The notes under the pieces were generated by a model. It saw only the letters and a program-made list of their open reading frames with translations, was not told the DNA's origin and ran no database searches. A stretch of 34,897 bases of DNA from Aestuariispira insulae (lineage in GTDB: Bacteria > Pseudomonadota > Alphaproteobacteria > UBA8366 > Aestuariispiraceae): the NCBI RefSeq assembly GCF_003385955.1, contig NZ_QRDW01000018.1, forward strand, positions 1 to 34,897, written 5' to 3'. Every line of letters starts with the position of its first letter. Position 1 is the first letter of the stretch. Shown piece by piece: positions 24,116-32,725 of the stretch. The position numbers and the translations under genes were made by a program.

Positions 24116-26476
24116 ATGGTTTATTTGAAACATCTTGGCCCGCTGGCATTTCTCATCTTGTTGCTGATTGGCCTTTGGAAATACTCCTATCCCAGTGGGA
24201 CGGGGGAAGAGTTCCAAATCCTGCAGCATCAAACTTTGGCCGCGGTTTCGATCGGACCGGGCGTAGAGCTGCAGATTTCAGGCGAGAATTCAGCGGCAGT
24301 GGCCATCCCTCTTTTCATTAAAATTGAACATGCGGGATCCAACAGCTACGCGACGCGCTTTAATGCCGAGCGCTGGGTTAAGCCGGGGCGTTTTAAACTG
24401 TATTTCCCGCTCCAGGGGTTGAAGAGCAGCAATGGTGCGGCTTTCCCCGCTGATCAGCCCATCATCGTCACTCTGTTTGCAAGGGAGCATGATGCTGGGG
24501 ATATTGCCTTGGCGCTGGATATAGCGGTGGCGCCGCCGTTGCCGGGCGATGTCATTGCCCTGGATTTTGGTCCTGCTGGCAGTCCGGTCTTCCCCGGCTT
24601 TGAACATATCGATGCTTCTGATCCGCGCCTCGAATGTGTGCGCAACTGTTCAGAAACCCGCCGCCCCTACAGTGACGTTTTGATCGGTGACGGTGTCAGC
24701 GGCATCGCCGGTCTGAACCTCCAGGCGAAACCGGGACGTTACCTGTTGATGATGTGGATGGAAGATACGGGCGAGTGGGAAACACTGCCCCATCATTTGG
24801 AACGCCGGATCAAAATCAATGGAGAAATCCGCGCATATGACCGGCGGACCATCGGGCAATGGCTGGCAGAACGCTATCGGAAGCTGCCGGGGGCGGAAAA
24901 CACGCCTGCGGGCAGCGCCTGGATGGGTCTGGGCCGTTATCGAGGTGACCCGGTCATCCTGGACATTCAAACAAACACGGGAAGGATTGATATCGAGTTT
25001 GCCGGTGACAGGGCGGCCGCTACCCATCTTGCGGGTTTGGTGCTGGTGCCTATCGATAAACCGGGGTCACTGAAAACAATCGAATATCAGCGCCAAGAGC
25101 GTTACGACAGTCGCTGGCCGGTCATCAAAACACCCAACCGGTGGGAGGAAATCCTGCCGGAGAATAAACCATCCGGGCTTTTGGCGCGGGACGGCCTGGT
25201 GTTTTTGCATCTGCGCCTGCCTGCGACGTCGGTTGGCTTTCACCTTCATGCGCCTGCCTACAACGGGGCGCAGCTGAGCGTGGATGTTTGGCGGATCAGT
25301 GGGAGCCTGAGCAGGGTTAGTCCCAATGCAGAATTCCTTACGTTGGATTCACGGATTTTGGATCCGGTCGATCGGACGGCCGTTTTTGCGCCGGGAGATT
25401 ATCTGTTGCGGTTGAGGAATGAGGACAATTTGCCTGCCGGACTGTTTCGGGGGCGGGTGACCGAGCAAGGCAAAACCGTGGTTAGTTTTGCTGTTCGGGC
25501 CGTCGATATTGATCGGCCGGCACCCTCTCATTTCATTTCGGCCTATCTGGAAGAGCTGCCGATGGCGAACCGGTTTCCGGACCAGGTGCCTGCTGAATCG
25601 CAGTGTTTCCGTAAAATCCTGCGTGATTTTCACCTCCAGGATATCGCGGTTCCTTCCAAACCGGATCAATTGCGGGCAACGGACGTGATGGCGGCGGCCA
25701 TGGTTGAGGTCTCTCGCAGAACTGGGTTTACCGCTTTTTCTTATGCCCAGCCCAAGGATTTGAGACTGCTGTTTGGACAGGATGAAACCTTTGACCGTCT
25801 GGCAGCTGTGAGCCGGACCGTGGCTTCATACGGCGGACAGGTGACCTGGTCTATCGCGGATGAACCCGTGCCAGGGCAGTTCCCTGCCATCGGCATAGCG
25901 GCGACAGAAATGCGTGCTCGCAATCCGGCAATTCGTCTGGCCGGGCATCTCAATGCACCCGGCCAGCAGGCATTGATGGAACATTTCGATATCCTGATCG
26001 CCAATCAGGGCTTTGGCATTAACCGGTCCTTGTTTGACCGGGCCGGTCAAATGGGCAAGCAGGTCTGGCTTTATAACATGGACCATCCGCAACTGGCTGC
26101 CGGTCTTCAAGCCTATCTATTTGGCGCGGGGGGATATCTTCAATGGCATGCCTTCATGCCAACCGCGCATCCTTTGGATCCGACCGATGGCCGGGAAGGG
26201 GATGTCTTCCTGGTCCACCCCAGCCGCTCGGCCTGTGCAAAAGCTCCCATTCTGGACCGGCGGCTGATTGAACTGGCGCTGGCGCAGGAAGATGCCGCCT
26301 GGTTGGCGTGGCTGGAAGAAGAAGCCGCAGATGAGATCGCCGTCCTTCGTGCGCGGATGCCTGACCGTGTAGAAGGAGAATTTGAAAACTGGGTTCGATT
26401 AAAGGAGGATGCCCATGAAACCATCAGCCATATCCTTAACCGAAACGGTCTCAACGCCGGAGGCCATGATGGATAA
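24116..26476 (+). CDS. Membrane-anchored glycoside-hydrolase-like protein (GH123/DUF4091-like C-terminus)
   Basis: A 786-aa protein with one N-terminal anchor helix (about 8-24, PLAFLILLLIGLW) and a large periplasmic part. Residues about 30-460 look like beta-sandwich modules. Residues about 480-760 resemble the TIM-barrel of GH123/DUF4091 proteins: an adjacent acidic pair D582-E583 in WSIADEPVPG sits where GH123 has its catalytic Asp-Glu, followed by KQVWLYNMD, AGGYLQWHAF (about 670) and GREGDVFLVHPSR (about 693-705), matching the family's closing pattern. GH123 enzymes act on N-acetylgalactosamine glycans, consistent with glmS and an epimerase here. An EPS-trimming or -modifying role is inference. 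It starts one base after the previous stop. Confidence 0.65.
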   Translation: MVYLKHLGPLAFLILLLIGLWKYSYPSGTGEEFQILQHQTLAAVSIGPGVELQISGENSAAVAIPLFIKIEHAGSNSYATRFNAERWVKPGRFKLYFPLQGLKSSNGAAFPADQPIIVTLFAREHDAGDIALALDIAVAPPLPGDVIALDFGPAGSPVFPGFEHIDASDPRLECVRNCSETRRPYSDVLIGDGVSGIAGLNLQAKPGRYLLMMWMEDTGEWETLPHHLERRIKINGEIRAYDRRTIGQWLAERYRKLPGAENTPAGSAWMGLGRYRGDPVILDIQTNTGRIDIEFAGDRAAATHLAGLVLVPIDKPGSLKTIEYQRQERYDSRWPVIKTPNRWEEILPENKPSGLLARDGLVFLHLRLPATSVGFHLHAPAYNGAQLSVDVWRISGSLSRVSPNAEFLTLDSRILDPVDRTAVFAPGDYLLRLRNEDNLPAGLFRGRVTEQGKTVVSFAVRAVDIDRPAPSHFISAYLEELPMANRFPDQVPAESQCFRKILRDFHLQDIAVPSKPDQLRATDVMAAAMVEVSRRTGFTAFSYAQPKDLRLLFGQDETFDRLAAVSRTVASYGGQVTWSIADEPVPGQFPAIGIAATEMRARNPAIRLAGHLNAPGQQALMEHFDILIANQGFGINRSLFDRAGQMGKQVWLYNMDHPQLAAGLQAYLFGAGGYLQWHAFMPTAHPLDPTDGREGDVFLVHPSRSACAKAPILDRRLIELALAQEDAAWLAWLEEEAADEIAVLRARMPDRVEGEFENWVRLKEDAHETISHILNRNGLNAGGHDG

Positions 26477-27623
26477 AACCTCGATCCTGATCGTGGATGA
26501 TTCTCCCTCCTCCCTGGCCCTGATGGCAGGTATGCTGGAGGATGGCTATTGCGTTGCAACCGCTCTGTCGGCAGAAGAAGCCAAGAGGCAAGTCGATGAA
26601 GGCCCCCGGTTTGACATCCTGATTTGTGATCTGATGCTGGGGGCGCAAAATGGTTTGGATCTGGCTGCTGATATCCAGGGGTTGATCCCCCATATTGCCA
26701 CAATCCTGGTTACAGGCAATGCCAGTCTTGAAAGTGCGCAAGCCGCGATCCGGCAGGGAAAGGTACATCGTTATCTTAACAAAGGCGGAGAGCTTTCGGA
26801 GTTGTTGTATGCGGTGGAGGATTGTGCCCTTCTGGCACAGCGCCAAAAGATCGAGGCCGAAGTTCTGGAGCGAACTCTGACCGGTTTTGTTGCGGTGCTG
26901 TTTGAAACACTGACCAGCCAACTGCCGAATTTGAAACCCAAATGTCTTCGCCTGCAGGAACTGGTCAATCATCTGGTGGATGAATTGAAACCGGAAAAAC
27001 CCTGGCAGATCCGGCTGGCCGGATCATTGCTGTGGATCGGGTTTCTGAAGGTCCCCCACGGGGTCATGGACAAGGTCAGTGTCTGTGAGCAGTTAAGTGA
27101 TGAGGAGTGGCACCTGTTCAATTGCCATGCGCACTATGCCAGGGAGATGCTCCGGAAAATGCCGCAGCTTGCCGCAATTGGCGATATGGTTGAATCGGCC
27201 TTTCAGCTGGCAGGCGGCAAAGATAAAAACAGCTGCGATCGCTACGGGCCGCATATCCTCAAGTTTTGCCATGATGCTGTTTGGCTGATGGAAAAAATGC
27301 CGCCGCAGGATGCCGCAACCATTCTTATGGCATCGGGGGGGGAAGAAGGTTCCCCGATCAAACGTCAGATTGCGCGTTGCCTTGTTGATCATCTTATGGG
27401 GCAGTCTTCCGGCATGGTCTCAAACATTGTGCGCCTCAAGCGTCGCGTGTCCCTGCTGCTGCCGGGAGACAGGCTTGCGGTTGACCTAAAAACCCTGCGT
27501 GGACAATTGCTGTTGCCCAAGGGGCAGGCGCTGACTTGCAGCACCATCGATCATCTGAAATCTCTCCTCATTCAGGAACGTATTGAAGATAATATCGAAA
27601 TTCTTCGGAAATCGGTTGTATGA
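26415..27623 (+). CDS. Response regulator with degenerate HD-GYP output domain
   Basis: A 402-aa regulator with an intact receiver (D28-D29, phospho-acceptor D72 in LICDLMLG, conserved Thr/Lys positions) and an RpfG-like output domain. The HD-GYP catalytic signature is gone: where HD should stand the sequence reads SLLWIGFLKVPHGV, and no HHE or GYP motif follows. The surrounding helices (LSDEEWHLFNCHAHYAREML) and the C-terminal GDRLAVDLKTLRGQLLLPKG are preserved. It probably cannot hydrolyse cyclic-di-GMP and may bind or scaffold instead. Starts: ATG 26415 has GGAGGA six bases upstream; ATG 26469 also has GGAGG and would overlap the preceding stop by only 8 bases. Position equals that of sypE in the syp locus. 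Confidence 0.83.
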   Translation: MKPSAISLTETVSTPEAMMDKTSILIVDDSPSSLALMAGMLEDGYCVATALSAEEAKRQVDEGPRFDILICDLMLGAQNGLDLAADIQGLIPHIATILVTGNASLESAQAAIRQGKVHRYLNKGGELSELLYAVEDCALLAQRQKIEAEVLERTLTGFVAVLFETLTSQLPNLKPKCLRLQELVNHLVDELKPEKPWQIRLAGSLLWIGFLKVPHGVMDKVSVCEQLSDEEWHLFNCHAHYAREMLRKMPQLAAIGDMVESAFQLAGGKDKNSCDRYGPHILKFCHDAVWLMEKMPPQDAATILMASGGEEGSPIKRQIARCLVDHLMGQSSGMVSNIVRLKRRVSLLLPGDRLAVDLKTLRGQLLLPKGQALTCSTIDHLKSLLIQERIEDNIEILRKSVV

Positions 27624-27669
27624 TGCATTTTGACGGCCGTTAAAAGGGGAGGTCACCGGAAAGATCGAC

Positions 27670-30507
27670 ATGGGATCAACGTCAATATTTCTTGCTCTCG
27701 CCTTGGCGGGAACTGTCATTTTCGGGTTTGGGCTTGTTTTGTCGATCGGCTGGGCCAGGAGATTGCAGGGTCGGCACAAACTGTTGGAAAGAGATATCCG
27801 GCGTTTGAAGGAAGCCCTGGAGGCGGCCCCTGATGCCTTTGTTTATTACGATGAGGATGACCATCTCGTATTTTGTAACGAGAAATACAGGCAGGCCTAT
27901 CCTGAATCGGCGCAAGCGATCCGTGAAGGGGCATCATTCGAGGATATTCTTCGTTTCGGATTGGATAATAACCAATATGCAGAGGCCCGGGGCCGGGAAG
28001 AAGAATGGCTTGCCAGTCGTTTGACCATGCACCGGAACCCGCCCGGCCCGATCGAACAGAAAATGCCGGATGGCCGATGGCTCAGGATTGAAGAAAGCCG
28101 CACGGCCGAAGGGGGCGTCGTCGGATTCCGGGTCGATATCACCGAATTGAAAAAACGGGAAGTTGATCTCAAGGCCAGCCAGCATCGTTTCAAAACCATG
28201 ATCGATGCCTCAATGGATGCGATCCTGGTGATTGACCATCATGGCAAGCTGATCGAATTTAATCCGGCTGCTGAACAGATTTTTGGCTATAAGCGGCGCA
28301 AGGTGATCGGCCGGGACATGGCAGAGTTGATCATTCCCGAAGAATTCAGAGAGGCCCATGCCAAAGGCATGGAGAATTATCTCAATACCGGGGTTGGGCC
28401 CGTATTGGGGCAAAGGCTCGAGCTTTCCGCGGTCCGATCCGATGGCAAAATCCTGCCGGTGGAGCTTTTTGTGGCGGAGGGGGTTCAGGATGGTCAGTCG
28501 GTATTTGTCGGCTACCTGAGGGATATCACCGAACGCGTGGAAGCCACCGGTAAACTGGAAGAGGCACTGGCCCAGGCCCAAACTGCCAATGAGGCAAAAT
28601 CCACCTTCCTGGCGAATATGAGCCATGAGATCCGCACCCCGTTGAATGGCATGCTCGGCATGGCGGGTATGCTGATGAATTCAGAACTGACTCCTAAGCA
28701 GAAACATCTGCTGAAAACCGTCCGGGCCTCCGGTGATGAGCTTCTCTCGATTATCAATGGCATTCTTGATTTCTCTAAACTGGAAGCCAATCAGATCTCT
28801 CTTGAGGATAACCGTTTCAGCATCCATGAACTGTTGGAAGATGTTGTGGAGCTTTTCTGGGCGAATGCCCGTGAAAAGGGGCTTTATTTGTCTCAGTTCG
28901 CCGATGTCACTGTTCCGCCCATTCTGATCGGCGATGCGGGCCGGGTGCGGCAGGTTATCGCCAATTTGGTGGGCAATGCAGTTAAATTCACCAACAGCGG
29001 CGGCGTCAGGCTGGGCGCGGAAGTGATCGAACAGTCAAGAGAGCATTGCCTGCTCGCCATCACGGTTCAGGATACCGGGATTGGCATTGCCCGAGAAGAA
29101 CACGAAAATCTGTTCGGTCGGTTTTCACAAGTGGGTGACAAAGGGCCCAGAGGACAGGGTGTGGGGCTGGGACTCGCCATCAGTCGGCAGCTCTGCCAGC
29201 TGATGCAGGGGGAATTGACCGTTGAAAGCGATCTTGGTCGTGGCGCAACCTTCACCGCCACATTGAAGCTGCAGCGTGTGCAGGAAGATCCGGTCAGTCT
29301 GGTTTTCCCGGACGAGATCATCGGGATCAGTTTTATTCTGGCTCTGCCCGAGAATCTCTATGCTGATTCGGTTCGTCAGCAGCTCAAGCCGTTTGGCGGC
29401 AGGATCGAAACCGTCGTGGATCTCGACGCGTTGGCGCAGTTATCTGAAAGAAACCAGACCGAAGATCAACCAACCATCCTGATTATTGATGACGGGCTGC
29501 TGGTGGATACTGAGGTTTCGGCCGCAACTCTGTTTTCTGGGTTACGCCGCCGTCTGGGGGATTTGAAAATTGTCCTGATTGAGGGAATGAAGGAATCTTT
29601 GGTCGATCCCGACTTGATCGACCATTGCCTGACACGGCCCGTCCGTTACCGGACAATGCTCATGCGCTTGCTGGAAATGCTGGGTCAGAACGCGTCGGCT
29701 TTGTTGCCACCGCATATGCGGACCGAAGAGGAAGAAGATGTCTGCTTTGAAGAGAGTTATCGGATCCTGGTGGCCGAAGATAACCTTACCAATCAGGAAT
29801 TGGTGAAAATGATGCTGGAACAGATGGGGCATTTGGTGGACATCTGTTCTGATGGCGCAGAGGTGGTCACCTTGTGTATGGCATTTGATTATGACCTGAT
29901 CCTGATGGATGTGCAGATGCCTGTTATGGATGGCTATGAAGCCACCCGGCAGATCCGGGCGCTGGATCCGCCCAAGGGACAGATCCCCATCATTGCGCTT
30001 ACGGCCAATGTTTTGCGCGAACATCAGGAAAAATGCGCGGCAGCCGGCATGGATGGCTTCACGACCAAGCCGATCTCCGAAGCCAGCCTGGGTCATGCCA
30101 TCAAAAAAGTGATGGATCCGGGGAAAGTCGGGGAAGAGGCCGATTTGCCGGGCCAGCACCAAGCGCCCGGCAATATTCAGGGATTACTGGATATGCAAAA
30201 AATCAACTCTATCCAGGCCAGACTCGCTCCGGATAAGTTCGAAATGATCTCTTCTATTTTTCTACAAGAACTGGGCGCGCTTAGAGAACAGTTCGCCCAA
30301 ATCCCCGAAACGTCGGAACAGTTGGGCAGTCTGGCCCATCAGTTAAAGGGGGCCGCTGCAAATTTCGGTGCGCCAGCCGTTTCCGCCGCTGCCGCACGTT
30401 TGGAATTGAAGGCCGAAAATGAAGAGTTGGAGGCGTTGGATGATCTGCGGAACCAGCTCATCACCTTATGTGAGGAAACGGAAACGGCCCTTAGGAAACT
30501 GACTTGA
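27670..30507 (+). CDS. Hybrid sensor histidine kinase with REC and HPt domains
   Basis: A 945-aa complete phosphorelay kinase. Order: one membrane helix (about 5-28), PAS (37-158), PAS (170-290, ending GYLRDITERV), HisKA with His319 in NMSHEIRTPLNG, HATPase_c with N432/N436, DTGIG (468-472) and GQGVGLGL (495-502), a pseudo-receiver (about 550-670, no acceptor Asp), a true receiver with Asp747 in LILMDVQMPVMDG, and HPt with His890 in LAHQLKGAAANFG. All catalytic residues of the His-Asp-His chain are present. The HPt histidine could pass phosphate to the adjacent regulator (Asp72) or to the sigma-54 activator (Asp52), as SypF does for SypE and SypG. It is last in the operon, 46 bases after the regulator, and overlaps a convergent gene by 17 bases. 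Confidence 0.94.
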   Translation: MGSTSIFLALALAGTVIFGFGLVLSIGWARRLQGRHKLLERDIRRLKEALEAAPDAFVYYDEDDHLVFCNEKYRQAYPESAQAIREGASFEDILRFGLDNNQYAEARGREEEWLASRLTMHRNPPGPIEQKMPDGRWLRIEESRTAEGGVVGFRVDITELKKREVDLKASQHRFKTMIDASMDAILVIDHHGKLIEFNPAAEQIFGYKRRKVIGRDMAELIIPEEFREAHAKGMENYLNTGVGPVLGQRLELSAVRSDGKILPVELFVAEGVQDGQSVFVGYLRDITERVEATGKLEEALAQAQTANEAKSTFLANMSHEIRTPLNGMLGMAGMLMNSELTPKQKHLLKTVRASGDELLSIINGILDFSKLEANQISLEDNRFSIHELLEDVVELFWANAREKGLYLSQFADVTVPPILIGDAGRVRQVIANLVGNAVKFTNSGGVRLGAEVIEQSREHCLLAITVQDTGIGIAREEHENLFGRFSQVGDKGPRGQGVGLGLAISRQLCQLMQGELTVESDLGRGATFTATLKLQRVQEDPVSLVFPDEIIGISFILALPENLYADSVRQQLKPFGGRIETVVDLDALAQLSERNQTEDQPTILIIDDGLLVDTEVSAATLFSGLRRRLGDLKIVLIEGMKESLVDPDLIDHCLTRPVRYRTMLMRLLEMLGQNASALLPPHMRTEEEEDVCFEESYRILVAEDNLTNQELVKMMLEQMGHLVDICSDGAEVVTLCMAFDYDLILMDVQMPVMDGYEATRQIRALDPPKGQIPIIALTANVLREHQEKCAAAGMDGFTTKPISEASLGHAIKKVMDPGKVGEEADLPGQHQAPGNIQGLLDMQKINSIQARLAPDKFEMISSIFLQELGALREQFAQIPETSEQLGSLAHQLKGAAANFGAPAVSAAAARLELKAENEELEALDDLRNQLITLCEETETALRKLT

Positions 30508-32269
30508 TCCTCTCTTGGCATGGCGCGGTAAGGAATTCTGTCAGTGTGGCCAGGACCGCCTGTTCGTCCAGCGGCTTGGAGAGGAACCCGCGCATGCCGG
30601 CCTCTTTGCAGCGTTGCCGGATTTCCAGTGAGACATGGGCGGTGAGGGCAATGACTGGGGGCATGTCGGCACCGAGCTTGTGCCGGAGAGCGGCCGTTGC
30701 CTCATAGCCGTCCATTCCGGGCATGCTGAGATCCATGAAGACCGCACTGAACCGGCCCTTATCACACTGTTCAATCGCGGTTGCAGCGCTGTTGAAGCAT
30801 TTGACATCAAAGCCAGCTTGAACCAGCAAATCCTCGATGATGAAGAGATTGGTGGGGCTGTCATCCACCACCATGATCGTTCCACGCGTATGTGATTGCG
30901 CAGGCTTGGGCGGCAGGTTTACATCCAGCAGTTCGATAGGAAGGTGAATGGTTATCGCACCGTCAGCCAACGCGTCGCGCGACAGGCGGCCGTTTGTTTT
31001 GTGCAGGAGCTTCTCTAACAAAATCATGTCATGATTTTGTTTCTTGTCCTGATCACCAATATCGGCAAAGGCCTTAAACGGCATCAGATAGGGGTCTTCT
31101 CCAACGGTGTCATTTGAAAAAGCGTGCCCGGAAAAACGGAAGATCAATAGCGGTTTTGTTCCGGTGGAAGCGGTGACTTGGATGGGGGCGTGGCTTTCCT
31201 CTGGGGCAGACATCATTTTGATTGTTTTTGTAATGATCATGCGGATGAGGGTTCGGTCCGCATGAATATTGATATCCGGCGCTCCCTCAAAAGCCTGTGT
31301 CGGCAGATCTTCGGAAATCTCTTCCAGAAGGTCGGCCAGGCTGAAACTGCTGTGCGTCGGGCCGTTATCGGCATGGTCCAGATCCGCCAGGATCTGAAAA
31401 TCCTCTAACAGTCGTTTCAGTTGAAGAGAGGATTTTGATAATTTTGAAAAATGGCTGGCCTGATTGAGCGAGTGAGGCTGATGTGTCAGGTGTCGCACGG
31501 TCCCTTCCAAAACTGCAAGCGGTGTGCGCAGTTCGTGACCGATATTGGCCACCACTTCGGACTTTGCTGTGGCCTTGATTTCCGCGTTATCCCTGTCCCG
31601 CCGCAATTTTGACGACTGGGCGCGTCGTCGGGATTCTTCGCGCAACATCTCGTTATACATTCGCGCGATCAAACCGATCTCATCACCGGACTGCCATCGC
31701 GCCAGCCTTGCAGAACCGGAATCACGGCGCGCCTTGATCACCCGGGTAATGTGCGAAAGGCCACGGCCAACGGTCATCTGGAAAATCAGGGATGTCAGCA
31801 AGAGCAGACTGAGACAGGCCAGCAGGCTGATGATTACGATCAGGCTCAGTTCCCGATAAAGCTTTTCCTCGATCCAGGCATCGGAATACCGCATTTTGAG
31901 CATGCTGCCGGTATTGCCAACGGGAAGACTGATCAGATGAGCGGAGGACAAGTTGGCCTTCGCCTGGCAATCAAGGGATGGCCAGACAATCCAAACCACG
32001 CCATTTCCCCGTTCAATCCAGAGGCAATCGACACTGCGGTTGCCGCTGAGCGATTGAAAAAGATTGCGCACGGCAGTTTCGTTTTTGTCATGGACATAGG
32101 GAGGGAGGGCTTTGCGCAGCGCATGGGCTGAGGCCGCCAGGCTGGTGATCTCTTCGGACATGCGATGCGTGCGCAGATAGTTGCCGCCGATGGTGAACCC
32201 GATAACCAGGATCAATCCGTAAATGAGACCCGAAACCAGAGCAAATTTTCCCAAAATTCCAAACCGCAT
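30491..32269 (-). CDS. Membrane hybrid kinase with intact REC but decayed ATPase domain
   Basis: A 592-aa sensor. Transmembrane helix 9-30, periplasmic sensor region about 31-139 (two cysteines, C82 and C101), second helix 140-163, HAMP about 165-218, HisKA with His245 in ANIGHELRTPLA. The following ATPase domain (about 320-445) lacks the N-box asparagine (RMIITKTIKMM), the DxGxG motif and the G2 glycines (HDMILLEKLLHKTNGRL stands where GLGL should be). The C-terminal receiver is intact with Asp513 in VFMDLSMPGMDG. It probably cannot self-phosphorylate, and may accept phosphate, act as a phosphatase or scaffold, or heterodimerise. The ATG at 32269 is preferred over an in-frame TTG at 32284. 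It is last in the right-hand minus operon. Confidence 0.87.
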   Translation of the reverse strand: MRFGILGKFALVSGLIYGLILVIGFTIGGNYLRTHRMSEEITSLAASAHALRKALPPYVHDKNETAVRNLFQSLSGNRSVDCLWIERGNGVVWIVWPSLDCQAKANLSSAHLISLPVGNTGSMLKMRYSDAWIEEKLYRELSLIVIISLLACLSLLLLTSLIFQMTVGRGLSHITRVIKARRDSGSARLARWQSGDEIGLIARMYNEMLREESRRRAQSSKLRRDRDNAEIKATAKSEVVANIGHELRTPLAVLEGTVRHLTHQPHSLNQASHFSKLSKSSLQLKRLLEDFQILADLDHADNGPTHSSFSLADLLEEISEDLPTQAFEGAPDINIHADRTLIRMIITKTIKMMSAPEESHAPIQVTASTGTKPLLIFRFSGHAFSNDTVGEDPYLMPFKAFADIGDQDKKQNHDMILLEKLLHKTNGRLSRDALADGAITIHLPIELLDVNLPPKPAQSHTRGTIMVVDDSPTNLFIIEDLLVQAGFDVKCFNSAATAIEQCDKGRFSAVFMDLSMPGMDGYEATAALRHKLGADMPPVIALTAHVSLEIRQRCKEAGMRGFLSKPLDEQAVLATLTEFLTAPCQERIKSVS

Positions 32270-32309
32270 TCTATCTGTCCCCAAACTGATGCAGAGTGAG
32301 CCAAAAGGC

Positions 32310-32720
32310 TCATTCGGAGAAGGTGCGGAAATAACCCATGATGGTTTTCCGGCTGTTCAAAATAACCTGTGTCACCTGATAACCCCGGCGATCCGCGACC
32401 AAGATGAAATCCATCTCAACGGAAGCGCCGGTTTCACTGATGAAGTCGGCGCAAAGGACATAGGCACCCTCCCGTTGCAAAATGACGGGATGAAGTTTGC
32501 TGAACTGGTAATAGTCGGGTGCGGTCTCGGTGCCGCTGAAATGCCTGTACCGGTTGCCCGCACTGTTCGAATTTGCCTCGATATGGCCCAGCAGCACCAG
32601 TTGCAACTCGGCCCGTTTCCCAACGGGAATGGAGCCCGCCAGCGCGGCGGGCATCAGCAAAAACACCAGAATCAAGCCCGGGAGCAGGTTACGAACCAAT
32701 TTCAAACTGTGAACAATCAT
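32310..32720 (-). CDS. Secreted protein of unknown function
   Basis: A 136-aa protein with a signal peptide of about 28 residues (LVRNLLPGLILVFLLMPAALAG, cleavage after ALA). The mature domain has alternating beta-strand character (AELQLVLLGHIEANS, then SVEMDFILVADRRGYQVTQVIL) and a single Cys. No family is recognised. The ATG at 32720 follows AAGGA; the reading frame is open much further upstream but lies over the phosphoesterase gene. It starts five bases after the phosphoesterase stop and precedes a membrane sensor kinase by 40 bases. A periplasmic partner modulating that kinase's sensor domain is a reasonable guess, not shown. Confidence 0.75.
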   Translation of the reverse strand: MIVHSLKLVRNLLPGLILVFLLMPAALAGSIPVGKRAELQLVLLGHIEANSNSAGNRYRHFSGTETAPDYYQFSKLHPVILQREGAYVLCADFISETGASVEMDFILVADRRGYQVTQVILNSRKTIMGYFRTFSE

Positions 32721-32725
32721 GCTTT

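Noticed and set aside
32275-32288. TTTGGGGACAG-like copy of the activator motif before the 592-aa kinase gene
   Set aside because: It has an extra G relative to the other copies and coincides with the likely ribosome-binding site, so purine-rich chance similarity explains it better.
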